Shown: positions 17,783 through 26,448 of the stretch, piece after piece
How the letters are laid out: each line of letters opens with the position of its first letter
Numbering within the stretch: position 1 is the first letter of the stretch
Source of the DNA: Dongia sedimenti
GTDB lineage: Bacteria; Pseudomonadota; Alphaproteobacteria; Dongiales; Dongiaceae
Reading direction: 5' to 3'
Length of the DNA stretch: 64,000 bases
Assembly: GCA_030715195.1 (NCBI GenBank)
Contig: JAUYVI010000006.1
Location: 434,001 to 498,000 of the forward strand
Position numbers and translations under genes: made by a program
The notes under the pieces: generated by a model
What the model was told of the DNA's origin: nothing
Database searches by the model: none
Seen by the model: the letters and a program-made list of their open reading frames with translations, nothing else

Positions 17783-18865
17783 ATGACGAAGATCGGCGTG
17801 ATGGTCTGCGGCCATGGCAGCCGCGACCCGGAAGCGATCGAGGAGTTCAAATCGGTCGCGGCCGGGATTGCCAAGCGCCTGCCGCAATATCCGGCGGATT
17901 ACGGCTTCCTGGAGTTCGCCAAGCCGATCATCCGCGACGGGCTGGATCGCCTGCGCGCCGGCGGCGCGGACAGAATTCTTGCGGTGCCCGGCATGCTGTT
18001 CGCCGCCGGCCATGCCAAGGACGACATTCCCTCGGTCTTGAACACCTATCAGGCGCAGCACGGCCTGAAGATCGACTATGGCCGCGACCTCGCGGTCGAT
18101 CCGAAGCTGCTGCGGGCCGCCGCCGAGCGCATCGAGGCCGCGGAGAAGGCGGTCACCCGCAAGGTGCCGCGATCCGAGACCCTGCTGATGGTGGTCGGCC
18201 GCGGCACCTCGGATCCGGATGCCAATTCCAACATCACCAAGGTCGCGCGCATGCTCTGGGAAGGCATGGGCTTCGGCTGGTGCGAGGTCGCCTATAGCGG
18301 CGTCACCTTCCCGCTGGTCGGCCCCGGCCTCGAGCATGCGGTGAAGCTCGGCTATCGCCGCATCATCGTCTTCCCGTATTTCCTGTTCACCGGCATTCTG
18401 GTGAAGCGGATCTATTCCATCACCGACGCGATGGCGGAACAGCACCCCGAGATCGAGTTCCTGAAGGCGCAGTATCTCAACGACCACCCGCTGGTGCTCG
18501 ACACCTTCGCCGAACGGGTCCAGGAAATCCTGACCGGCGAGAACAAGATGAATTGCGGCCTCTGCAAGTACCGCGAACAGGTGCTCGGCTTTGAGCCCGA
18601 GGTCGGCCGCAAGCAGGAGAGCCACCACCACCACGTCGAAGGCATCGGCACCGACGCGGAGCATGATCATCACGATCATGACCACGGGCACGACCATGGG
18701 CACGACCATCATCACGACCACGGTCATGGCGATCACCATCACCATGGCAACGGCCATGATCACGGTCACGACCATGGCCACGATCATGCCCATGCCCACA
18801 ATCACTACCGCGCCCATCCCGATCATCCGCACGGACCGGGCAAGCGCGATCCGGAGAAGCTGTGA
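17783..18865 (+). CDS. cbiX: Sirohydrochlorin cobaltochelatase CbiX with His-rich tail
   Basis: A 360-residue two-domain CbiX (long form) that inserts cobalt into sirohydrochlorin or factor II, the early cobalt step. The first domain begins VMVCGHGSRD, with metal-site histidine, and has PGMLFAAGHAKDDIP; the second has VVGRGTSDPDANSNI. A short MNCGLCKYR cysteine motif of the type that binds Fe-S in long CbiX proteins follows at about residue 254. The last 85 or so residues hold about 33 histidines in DHGH-type repeats, likely a metal store or delivery tail. A GTGA overlap couples it to cobH. Confidence 0.93.
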   Translation: MTKIGVMVCGHGSRDPEAIEEFKSVAAGIAKRLPQYPADYGFLEFAKPIIRDGLDRLRAGGADRILAVPGMLFAAGHAKDDIPSVLNTYQAQHGLKIDYGRDLAVDPKLLRAAAERIEAAEKAVTRKVPRSETLLMVVGRGTSDPDANSNITKVARMLWEGMGFGWCEVAYSGVTFPLVGPGLEHAVKLGYRRIIVFPYFLFTGILVKRIYSITDAMAEQHPEIEFLKAQYLNDHPLVLDTFAERVQEILTGENKMNCGLCKYREQVLGFEPEVGRKQESHHHHVEGIGTDAEHDHHDHDHGHDHGHDHHHDHGHGDHHHHGNGHDHGHDHGHDHAHAHNHYRAHPDHPHGPGKRDPEKL

Positions 18866-19491
18866 CGCCTCGCGACTACATCAAGGATCCGGCGGAAATC
18901 TATCGCCAGTCCTTCGCGGTGATCGAGGCGGAGGCGGAGCTCTCGGCGCTGCCGCGCTGGCTGCAGCCGGTGGCGCGGCGGATGATCCATGCCTGCGGCA
19001 TGACCGATCTCGCGGCGGATCTCGCCTGGCATGACGATCCGGTCGATGCGGCGCGTGACGCCTTGAAAGCCGCGGCGCCGATTCTGTGCGACGCGCAGAT
19101 GGTGGCTTCCGGCATCATCCGCGATCGCCTGCACGGCAATGAGATCGTCTGCCTGATCGGCGACCCGCGCGTCCCCGGCCTGGCGCGCGATCTCGGCACC
19201 ACCCGATCGGCCGCCCAGGTCGAGCTCTGGCGCGACCGCATGGCCGGCGCCGTGGTCGCGATCGGCAACGCGCCGACCGCGCTCTATCACCTGATCGAGC
19301 AGATCGAAGCCGGCGGCCCGAAACCCGCAGCCCTGTTCGCCTTCCCGGTCGGCTTCGTCGGCGCCAAGGAATCCAAGGACGAGCTGATCGCCGCCAAGCT
19401 GGACCTCCCGTATCTCACCTTGCGCGGCCGGCGCGGCGGCAGCGCCATCGCGGCGGCGGCGATCAATGCGCTGCAGGACGGTATGGCATGA
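18862..19491 (+). CDS. cobH: Precorrin-8X methylmutase CobH/CbiC
   Basis: A 209-residue mutase that moves the C11 methyl group to C12 to give (cobalt-)hydrogenobyrinate. It has the expected length and the catalytic histidine at residue 43 (RMIHACGMTDLA), the same number as in the Paracoccus/Pseudomonas denitrificans enzyme. Other family segments are NAPTALYHLIE and ALFAFPVGFVGAKESKDEL. Translation starts at a GTG overlapping the cbiX stop, and the end overlaps the cobL start (ATGA). Confidence 0.95.
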   Translation: MTPRDYIKDPAEIYRQSFAVIEAEAELSALPRWLQPVARRMIHACGMTDLAADLAWHDDPVDAARDALKAAAPILCDAQMVASGIIRDRLHGNEIVCLIGDPRVPGLARDLGTTRSAAQVELWRDRMAGAVVAIGNAPTALYHLIEQIEAGGPKPAALFAFPVGFVGAKESKDELIAAKLDLPYLTLRGRRGGSAIAAAAINALQDGMA

Positions 19492-20705
19492 GCGCCTGGC
19501 TGACCGTGATCGGCATCGGCGAGGACGGCATCGACGGATTGCCGCCGATCCACCGCGCCACGCTCGCTGCCGCCGAGCTCATTATCGGCGGCGAGCGGCA
19601 CCTGGCCATGCTGGGTTCCGTCAAGGCCGAGACGCAGAGCTGGGCCTCGCCGCTCTCTCGCACCGTCGAGGAGATCCTGAAGCGCCGGGGCCGGCCGGTG
19701 GTGGTGCTGGCGACCGGCGACCCGATGCATTTCGGGATCGGCGTCACCCTGGCGAAGCGCGTGGCGCGGGACGAGATCGCGATCCACCCGCATCTCTCCG
19801 CCTTCAGCCTGGCGGCGGCGCGGCTCGCCTGGCCGCTGGCGGAGGTCGAGTGCCTCACCTTCCACGGTCGGCCGATCGAGCTGCTGACCGCCGCGGTGAC
19901 GCCGCGCCAGAAGCTGATGATCCTGTCGCATGATTCGACCACGCCCGGCCTGGTCGCGGCGCGCCTGGCCGCGCTCGGCTATGGCCTCAGCCGTTTCGTC
20001 GTGCTCGAGCACATGGGCGGCGAGAAGGAACGCGTGCGGGAGTCCAAGGCCGAGGATTGGCGCTGGAACGATGTGGCCGATCTCAACACCATCGCGATCG
20101 ACTGCATCGCCGGCCCGCATGCCAAGATCCTGCACCGTGGCTTCGGACTGCCCGATGAGGCCTTCCACCACGACGGCCAGCTCACCAAGCGCGAGATCCG
20201 CGCCGCCGCGCTTTCGGCCCTGGGACCGCTGAGCGGCGAGCTGCTCTGGGATGTCGGTGCGGGCTGCGGCTCCATCGCCATCGAATGGCTGCGCCACGAC
20301 TGCGGCCTCAAGGCCGTGGCGATCGAACGCGATGCGGCGCGGGCGGCGATGATCCGCGACAATGCGGCGGCGCTCGGCACGCCCAACCTGCAACTGATCG
20401 AAGGCGCGGCGCCGGAAGCGTTGCGCGATCTGCCGACGCCCGATGCGGTCTTCCTCGGCGGCGGCACCGGCAAGGCCGGGGTGATCGACGCGGTCTGGGA
20501 CGCGCTGCGTCCGGGCGGCAGGCTGGTGGCCCATGCCGTCACCATCGAAAGCGAGCAGGCGCTGTTCGCCGGCTACCACGCCCATGGCGGCGATCTCACC
20601 CGGCTCAGCGTCGCGCGCGTGACTCCGGTCGGCGCGCTGCACGGCTGGAAGCCTCTGATGCCGGTCACCCAATGGCGCGTGGTGAAAGGCGCGGAAGAAT
20701 CATGA
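19488..20705 (+). CDS. cobL: Precorrin-6Y methyltransferase/decarboxylase CobL (CbiE-CbiT)
   Basis: A 405-residue fusion of the two enzymes CbiE and CbiT. Residues 1-200 are a tetrapyrrole methylase domain (LTVIGIGEDGIDGLPP, VVVLATGDPMHFGIG). Residues about 215-400 are a Rossmann SAM-methyltransferase that also decarboxylates the C12 acetate (ELLWDVGAGCGSIAIEWLR). Together they methylate C5 and C15. The gene overlaps both neighbours by four bases, cobH upstream and cobI downstream, so it is in the middle of a translationally coupled run. Confidence 0.95.
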   Translation: MSAWLTVIGIGEDGIDGLPPIHRATLAAAELIIGGERHLAMLGSVKAETQSWASPLSRTVEEILKRRGRPVVVLATGDPMHFGIGVTLAKRVARDEIAIHPHLSAFSLAAARLAWPLAEVECLTFHGRPIELLTAAVTPRQKLMILSHDSTTPGLVAARLAALGYGLSRFVVLEHMGGEKERVRESKAEDWRWNDVADLNTIAIDCIAGPHAKILHRGFGLPDEAFHHDGQLTKREIRAAALSALGPLSGELLWDVGAGCGSIAIEWLRHDCGLKAVAIERDAARAAMIRDNAAALGTPNLQLIEGAAPEALRDLPTPDAVFLGGGTGKAGVIDAVWDALRPGGRLVAHAVTIESEQALFAGYHAHGGDLTRLSVARVTPVGALHGWKPLMPVTQWRVVKGAEES

Positions 20706-21406
20706 GCGGGATCGTCTACGGCATCGGCGTCGGTCCCGGGGACCCGGAGCTGGTCACGGTCAAGGCCGCGCGGCTGATTGGCGCCGCCGACCTCGTCGCC
20801 TATCCGGCGCCGGAAGAGGGCGACAGCTTCGCCCGCACCATCGCGGCCTCGCATATGCGCGCCGGGCAGCGGGAATTCGCGATCCGCATGAAGATCGGCG
20901 AGGGCCAGTATCCGAAGGACGAAGTCTATGACGCCGCCGCCGACAAGCTCGCGGCGGCCGCGGCCGCGGGCGACAGCGTCGTCGTGCTCTGTGAGGGCGA
21001 TCCGTTCTTCTACGGTTCCTTCATGTATCTCTATGCGCGGCTGGCCGGCCGGATCCCGGTCAAGGTGGTGCCCGGCGTCTCCTCGCTGATGGCCTGCGCC
21101 ATTGCCAGCGGCGGCGCGCTGGCGGCGAAGAACGACGTGCTGACCGTCATTCCCGCGCCATTGCCCGAGGCGGAGCTGAAGCGCCGCCTCTCCGAAGCCG
21201 AAGCCGCGGCGATCATCAAGGTCGGCCGGCATCTGCCCAAGGTGCGCAAGGTGCTGGACGAGCTCGGCCTCTCCGCCCATGCGCGCTATGTGGAGCATGC
21301 GACGCTCGACAGCCAGAAGGTGATTCGATTGGACGAACTCGACGGCGCCGCGGCGCCCTATTTCTCCATGCTGCTGGTGCATCGGCGCGGCGAGGCCTGG
21401 TCATGA
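20702..21406 (+). CDS. cobI: Precorrin-2 C20-methyltransferase CobI/CbiL
   Basis: A 234-residue SAM-dependent tetrapyrrole methylase that adds the C20 methyl group to precorrin-2 or its cobalt form. It starts with the typical IYGIGVGPGDPELVT-like motif (here VYGIGVGPGDPELVTVKA) and has VVLCEGDPFFYGSFMYLYARL and VVPGVSSLMACA. The ATG overlaps the cobL stop (ATGA), and the stop overlaps the cbiG-cobJ start. Whether it uses metal-free or cobalt precorrin-2 cannot be told from sequence; the neighbouring cbiX and cbiG suggest the cobalt form. Confidence 0.95.
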   Translation: MSGIVYGIGVGPGDPELVTVKAARLIGAADLVAYPAPEEGDSFARTIAASHMRAGQREFAIRMKIGEGQYPKDEVYDAAADKLAAAAAAGDSVVVLCEGDPFFYGSFMYLYARLAGRIPVKVVPGVSSLMACAIASGGALAAKNDVLTVIPAPLPEAELKRRLSEAEAAAIIKVGRHLPKVRKVLDELGLSAHARYVEHATLDSQKVIRLDELDGAAAPYFSMLLVHRRGEAWS

Positions 21407-23235
21407 GTCCCAATCCTTCCGCAATTCCGGCGATCGTCATCCTCGGCTCCTCCGCGCTCAAACTGGCGGAGAAGATCCGCGCCGCGCTCGGCGAGGCGGA
21501 GATCCACGGCCTCGCCGCCCGCGGCGGCGACACCGATACCAGCTTCACCGAGGCGATGCCGCACATCGCCGCCTTGTTCGGTGAGGGCCGGCCGATCATC
21601 GGCATCTGCGCCGCCGGCATCTTGATTCGCGCGCTGGGATCCGCGTTGCAGACCAAGCATGTGGACCCTCCCGTGATCGCGGTCGCCAAGGACGGCTCCA
21701 GCGTGGTGCCGCTGCTCGGCGGCCATCACGGCGCCAACGATCTCGCGCGTAGGATCGCGGCCGCGATCGGCGGCCATGCGGCGATCACCACGGCCAGCGA
21801 CGTCAAGCTCGGCATCGCCCTCGATCAACCGCCGCCGGGCTGGCGGATCAAGGACATGGCCGCGGTGAAACGCGTGACCGCCGCCCTGCTGAACGGCGCC
21901 AAGGCCCGCATCGTCAACGAGACCGCGGTCAATCCCGGCTGGCTGCATGGGATCGACGGTGACGGGGACGTGAAGATTCTGATCTCGCACCGCGCCGACG
22001 CAGAAGCGGACCTGGTCTATCACCCGGCGACGCTGGTGCTCGGCATCGGTTGCGAGCGCCTGACTGCGGCGGACGAAGTCGGCGCCCTGGCCCGGCGCTG
22101 CCTGGCGGAGCACAATCTGGCGGAGCAGTCGGTCGTCTGCGTCGCTTCAATCGCGCTCAAGGCCGCGGAGCCCGCGATCCTCGCGCTGGCGCGGGATCTC
22201 GGCGTGCCGGCACGGTTCTTCTCGGCGGCCGAACTCGAGCGCGAGAGCCCGCGCCTCAAGAATCCCTCCGACGTCGTCTTTGCCGAGACCGGCTGCCACG
22301 GCGTCGCCGAGGGCGCCGCCCTGGCCGGTGTCGGCGCGGCGGGCAAGCTTCTGGTCGCCAAGACCCGCTCGGCGCGCGCCACCTGCGCCGTCGCATCGGC
22401 GCCGGGCGTCATCGATGCCATGCGGGTGGGACGCGCGCGCGGCCGGCTGGAGATCGTCGGCATCGGGCCCGGCGCCGCCGCCGGCCGGACCGCCGAGGTC
22501 GAAGCTGCCTTGCGCGCGGTCACCGATCTGGTCGGCTACAAGCTTTATCTCGACCTGCTCGGCCCCCTGACCGGCGGCAAGAAACTCCATGGCTACGAGC
22601 TCGGCGCCGAGGAGCAGCGGGTGCGGATCGCGCTTGATCTCGCGGCGCAAGGCCGCGATGTCGCGCTGGTCTGCTCCGGCGATGCCGGAATCTACGCCAT
22701 GGCGACTCTGGTCTACGAGTTGATCGAGCGCGGCGACAACACCGATTGGGCCCGGATCGAAATCCGCGGCCTGCCGGGCGTCTCCGCCATGCAGGCGGCG
22801 GCGGCACGGATCGGCGCGCCGCTCGGCCACGATTTCTGTGCGATCTCGCTCTCCGACTTGCTGACACCCTGGGCCGCGATCGAGCAGCGCCTCAAGGCCG
22901 CGGCGGAGGGCGATTTCGTGATCGCCTTCTACAATCCCGTGTCGCTGCGCCGGCGCAGCCAGTTGGCCGCCGCGAAGGAGATTCTTCTGAAGAAGCGGCC
23001 GACCGACACGCCGGTGATCCTGGCGCGCAATCTCGGCCGCGAGGGCGAGACTGTCACCGTGGTCGATCTCGCGGCACTCGACATCGACGCTGTCGACATG
23101 CTGACCCTGGTCATCGTCGGCAGCAGCGAGACCCGCCGCGTGGCGCGGCCCGATGGCGGCGTCTGGGTCTACACGCCGCGCGGCTATGCGGCGAAGAGCG
23201 CGGGTGGCGAAGCCATGGTACAGAAGGTGGGATAG
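21403..23235 (+). CDS. CbiG-CobJ (CbiH) fusion protein
   Basis: A 610-residue fusion. Residues 1 to about 345 match CbiG, including the N-terminal domain with GICAAGILIRALG and VPLLGGHHGANDLAR and the CobE/CbiG C-terminal domain (LVLGIGCERLT, then ASIALKAAEPAI). CbiG opens the delta-lactone ring during ring contraction of cobalt-precorrin-5A. Residues about 346-610 are the CobJ/CbiH C17-methyltransferase (LEIVGIGPGAAAGRT, LVCSGDAGIYAMA, IRGLPGVSAMQAAA, FYNPVS). The fused enzymes catalyse consecutive chemistry around ring contraction. CbiG marks the early-cobalt route. The gene overlaps cobI by four bases. Confidence 0.93.
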   Translation: MSPNPSAIPAIVILGSSALKLAEKIRAALGEAEIHGLAARGGDTDTSFTEAMPHIAALFGEGRPIIGICAAGILIRALGSALQTKHVDPPVIAVAKDGSSVVPLLGGHHGANDLARRIAAAIGGHAAITTASDVKLGIALDQPPPGWRIKDMAAVKRVTAALLNGAKARIVNETAVNPGWLHGIDGDGDVKILISHRADAEADLVYHPATLVLGIGCERLTAADEVGALARRCLAEHNLAEQSVVCVASIALKAAEPAILALARDLGVPARFFSAAELERESPRLKNPSDVVFAETGCHGVAEGAALAGVGAAGKLLVAKTRSARATCAVASAPGVIDAMRVGRARGRLEIVGIGPGAAAGRTAEVEAALRAVTDLVGYKLYLDLLGPLTGGKKLHGYELGAEEQRVRIALDLAAQGRDVALVCSGDAGIYAMATLVYELIERGDNTDWARIEIRGLPGVSAMQAAAARIGAPLGHDFCAISLSDLLTPWAAIEQRLKAAAEGDFVIAFYNPVSLRRRSQLAAAKEILLKKRPTDTPVILARNLGREGETVTVVDLAALDIDAVDMLTLVIVGSSETRRVARPDGGVWVYTPRGYAAKSAGGEAMVQKVG

Positions 23236-23242
23236 CATCGCT

Positions 23243-24028
23243 ATGCTGAGACTGCCGATTGGGATTCAGGCCTGGATAGTCATCATCTTCTTAGTGGCGA
23301 CAGCAGCGATGGCGCGGGATGCTCGCGCAGAGCCGCCAGAGGTCATCATTTCGCAGCTCGGCGCGGAGCGCATTGTCGAGCTCATGTTTCCTGCCGGAAC
23401 GCCGTTCGAGAAGGCGCCTGTCGTCAAATGGGATCATGAGCCAAGAGTGCTCGCTCTCATTGAGGACAATGTCGATGAAACGAAACGGACCGAGTTCCGT
23501 GAAGAACTGGCTAAGCTGCGCGACCGCTTACGCCTCAGGGTCGTCGATGTTGAAGTGCTGAAAGAGGGCGAGTTTCCAGAACGCTGGACGCCGGACGATA
23601 TCGTCATCGTTTTGGGGCAACAGACAGTCGAGCGAGCTGGCGGCAGGTATTCGTCCCTTCTGGCTTCTGCAGTGGACAGTCCGGATGACGCTGCTGACAT
23701 CGCAGTCGATGCAATGGTCGCGAAGGCGCCGGCCGTTCACAGAACCAAAGTGCCCTTCCAAACCGGGCGGATGGTTCGGGTCGTGGCATTGATTCGTGTC
23801 GGTGAAGGTGTTCCGGATTCCAGGCCGCTCTTGTCCACGATCCTTTACACGTCGCTCTGTCCAAGCGTCGGGATTCATGGCCGCGATCCACGACTCTTCC
23901 GCGCCGGCGCGCTTGGCGCCGAGCTGACGGAGGAAGCCTTCTCCTACTACGATTTTCTGTACGGCGAAGCTGCGCCGCCGGAAATGCGGAAGGAAAAGCT
24001 GCAAAGATTGCTTGGTTTGGCGCCATGA
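23243..24028 (+). CDS. Unknown secreted or membrane-anchored protein in the cobalamin operon
   Basis: A 261-residue protein with an N-terminal signal-like segment (IQAWIVIIFLVATAAMARDARA). I do not recognise it with confidence; the order KWDHEPRVLALIEDN, a helical region, DDIVIVLG and a late YTSLCPSVG/YDFLYG region resembles the layout of DUF2927 proteins only loosely. It starts seven bases after the cbiG-cobJ stop and ends 22 bases before cobM, so it is co-transcribed. Its base composition differs: the line 23461-23520 is about 52% G+C by hand count against about 75% in a cobM line (24241-24300). This suggests later acquisition. A role in corrinoid synthesis is not shown. Confidence 0.65.
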   Translation: MLRLPIGIQAWIVIIFLVATAAMARDARAEPPEVIISQLGAERIVELMFPAGTPFEKAPVVKWDHEPRVLALIEDNVDETKRTEFREELAKLRDRLRLRVVDVEVLKEGEFPERWTPDDIVIVLGQQTVERAGGRYSSLLASAVDSPDDAADIAVDAMVAKAPAVHRTKVPFQTGRMVRVVALIRVGEGVPDSRPLLSTILYTSLCPSVGIHGRDPRLFRAGALGAELTEEAFSYYDFLYGEAAPPEMRKEKLQRLLGLAP

Positions 24029-24050
24029 CGCGAACAACGAGGAAGTCATC

Positions 24051-24827
24051 ATGAGCACAGTTCACTTCATCGGCGCCGGTCCCGGCGATCCCGAGCTGAT
24101 CACCGTGCGCGCCAAGCGCCTGATCGAGACCTGCCCGGTCGTGCTCTATGCCGGCTCGCTGGTGCCGCAGGAAGTCGTGGCGCTGGCCAGGGCCGATGCG
24201 CGGGTGATCGATACCGCCCCGCTGCATCTCGACCAGATCATCGCCGAGATGCAGACGGCGCAGGCGGCGGGCCAGGATGTGGCGCGCGTGCATTCCGGCG
24301 ATCCCTCGATCTACGGCGCCATCGCCGAGCAGATGCGCCGCCTGGATGCGCTCGGCATTCCCTATGACGTGACGCCCGGCGTACCGGCCTTCGCCGCCGC
24401 GGCGGCGATGCTGAAATCGGAACTGACCCTGCCCGAAGTCAGCCAGACCATCATCCTCACCCGCACCGACGGCGAGGCCTCGCCGATGCCGGCGGGCGAA
24501 AGCCTGGCCGAGCTCGGCCGCGCGCGCGCGACCATGGCGATCCACCTTTCGGTGCGCAACATCCACAAGGTGGTGGCCGATCTGACGCCGCATTACGGCG
24601 CGGATTGCCCGGTCGTCGTGGTCTACCGAGTCGGCTGGCCGGACCAGCACACGATCCGCGGCACGCTGGCCGACATCAAGGCCAAGGTGAAGGAGACCAA
24701 GATCACCCGCACGGCGCTGATCCTGGTCGGCCGCGTGTTCGAGAACAGTGATTTCACCGACAGCCGGCTCTACGCCGCCGACCACCAGCACGTCTTGCGC
24801 CCGAAACGCAAAGCCGCGCGCGGCTGA
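24051..24827 (+). CDS. cobM: Precorrin-4 C11-methyltransferase CobM/CbiF
   Basis: A 258-residue tetrapyrrole methylase that adds the C11 methyl group. Diagnostic segments are VHFIGAGPGDPELITVRAKR, VLYAGSLVPQEV, RVHSGDPSIYGAIAEQMRRL and VTPGVPAFAAAAA. The ATG at 24051 is preceded by GAGGAAG with good spacing; an in-frame start 39 bp earlier overlaps the upstream gene and is less likely. An MFS carrier gene follows after 6 bp. Confidence 0.95.
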   Translation: MSTVHFIGAGPGDPELITVRAKRLIETCPVVLYAGSLVPQEVVALARADARVIDTAPLHLDQIIAEMQTAQAAGQDVARVHSGDPSIYGAIAEQMRRLDALGIPYDVTPGVPAFAAAAAMLKSELTLPEVSQTIILTRTDGEASPMPAGESLAELGRARATMAIHLSVRNIHKVVADLTPHYGADCPVVVVYRVGWPDQHTIRGTLADIKAKVKETKITRTALILVGRVFENSDFTDSRLYAADHQHVLRPKRKAARG

Positions 24828-24833
24828 TCTTCG

Positions 24834-26054
24834 ATGTTGGCCGGCTGGTCCCGCGATTTCCGCGCGCTGATGGCGGCCTTCGCGGTTTCCAGCATCGGCA
24901 CCAAGATCGCGCGCGAAGCCGTGCCGCTCACCGCGGTGCTGGTGCTGCAGGCGGGACCCGGCGCGCTCAGCCTGCTGGGGGCGGCGGCCACCTTGCCGGT
25001 GCTGGTCCTCGGCCTCTTCGCCGGCGTCTGGGTCGACCGCTGGCGGCGTCGGCCGTTGATGATCGCGGCCGATCTGCTGCGCTTTGTCGCGGTGGTTTCG
25101 ATCCCGGTCGCCGCCTGGTGCAACGTCCTCACCATGACCCAGCTTCTGGCGGTCGTCATGGCGGTGGCGGCTTTGTCCTTGCTGTTCATGGCTGCGGATG
25201 CGGCTTATCTGCCTTCGCTGGTGGAAGCGGGCAGGCTTGCCAAGGCCAATGCCGCGCGCGAGACCATCGACGCCACCGCGGAGATCGTCGGCCCGCCGAT
25301 CGGCGGCGTGCTGGTGCAGGTCCTGACCGCGCCGGCGGCACTGCTGATCGACGCGGTCTCCTACCTCGTCTCCGCGCTCTTCCTGTTCCGCATGACCCAT
25401 TCGGAGCCGGCCGTATCGCAGCAAACGGAACGGCGCCGGACCCTCCACCAGATCGCCGAAGGCCTGAATGCGCTCTGGCATCATCCGATCCTGCGGCCGC
25501 TGCTGCTGGCGCGCGCGATCCGCACTTTCTTCGGCGGCATGATCGGGCCGTTCTATGTGCTCTACGTGGTCCGTCACCTTGGCGTCTCGCCGGCGGCGAT
25601 GGGCGTGCTGATTGCCTGCGGCGGCGTGGCGGCCCTGGCCGGCGCGGCGCTGGTGCCCTGGCTCAACGCGCGGATTCCGGCGGGGCCGGGGCTGATCGGC
25701 GCCTTCGCGATCAAGACCGTCGGTCTGGCCTGCATGCCGCTGGCCGGCTTGCTGCCGGTCCTCATGTTGCCGCTGCTGGTCCTGCAGCAGCTCCTGCAGG
25801 ATTCGGTCACCAGCTATTTCGCGGTCAACGAGCGGACCTTGCGCCAGAAGCTCGTCCCGAATTCTCAACTGGGCCGCGTCGCCGCGACCATCGCCGTCGT
25901 CAATGACGGCCCAATCCCGCTCGGCGCGCTGATCGCGGGATTGCTGGTGCAGGTCGTCAGTCTCGACACCGTGCTCTGGATCGCGGTCGCGGGCTACGCG
26001 CTGTCACCGCTGGTGGCGCTGCTCTCGCCGGTGCGGCGCCTGCGCGACATCTAG
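24834..26054 (+). CDS. MFS transporter (EntS-like), last gene of the main cobalamin run
   Basis: A 406-residue inner-membrane carrier with about twelve hydrophobic segments and an MFS loop motif (GVWVDRWRRRPLM) between segments 2 and 3. Its general pattern, with PSLVEAGRLAKANAARETIDATAEIVGPPIGG, fits the EntS/macrolide-export-like (MFS_3) group of exporters. It starts 6 bp after cobM and so is co-transcribed with cobalamin genes. The substrate is unknown; export of a corrinoid or of a toxic intermediate would be a guess from position only. Confidence 0.8.
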   Translation: MLAGWSRDFRALMAAFAVSSIGTKIAREAVPLTAVLVLQAGPGALSLLGAAATLPVLVLGLFAGVWVDRWRRRPLMIAADLLRFVAVVSIPVAAWCNVLTMTQLLAVVMAVAALSLLFMAADAAYLPSLVEAGRLAKANAARETIDATAEIVGPPIGGVLVQVLTAPAALLIDAVSYLVSALFLFRMTHSEPAVSQQTERRRTLHQIAEGLNALWHHPILRPLLLARAIRTFFGGMIGPFYVLYVVRHLGVSPAAMGVLIACGGVAALAGAALVPWLNARIPAGPGLIGAFAIKTVGLACMPLAGLLPVLMLPLLVLQQLLQDSVTSYFAVNERTLRQKLVPNSQLGRVAATIAVVNDGPIPLGALIAGLLVQVVSLDTVLWIAVAGYALSPLVALLSPVRRLRDI

Positions 26055-26448
26055 GCGTGACGCCGAATTCCGCTTGCGCCTGCATAATCCTGAATTCAGG
26101 GACGCGTGGCGCCGATCGTGGTATGATCGGTGCCTGTCCTCCGACGTGTCCCCGAAGCTTCAGCGAAGGCGGAAGCGCGCAGCGCGTAGGCGGACGCTGT
26201 TTGACATCGTAAATGCCGTACCTGAATCCTCGGCGACGTGACCATGATTGCTGCGCTGCATCGCAGACCCGACGCAGACAGAACCGACACGGCCTCGTTC
26301 GATGCTCACCGCGGCAAGGTTTACCCAGGGTTTACCAAACACCGAATCGATCGGCCCCTCGATTGAGAGAAAGGCCATCATCGTCAACAGCTTGATGCGG
26401 ATTTGCGCCGTCGCGCAGAGCAACCCTCGGCCGGGCAAGCACACCGCT
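26055..26448. other. Non-coding gap between convergent MFS and cobK genes
   Basis: This 394-bp stretch is lower in G+C than the genes around it. It contains a perfect 12-bp palindrome CCTGAATTCAGG near 26090-26101 but no gene I can support. The short open frames on either strand show no recognisable protein. It may hold the terminators of the two convergent transcripts or the remains of a lost gene. Confidence 0.5.

Noticed and set aside
23604..25868. A 754-codon minus-strand frame across the unknown gene, cobM and the MFS gene
   Set aside because: It runs across three well-supported genes on the other strand, and its product is Arg/Gln/His-rich with no domain.
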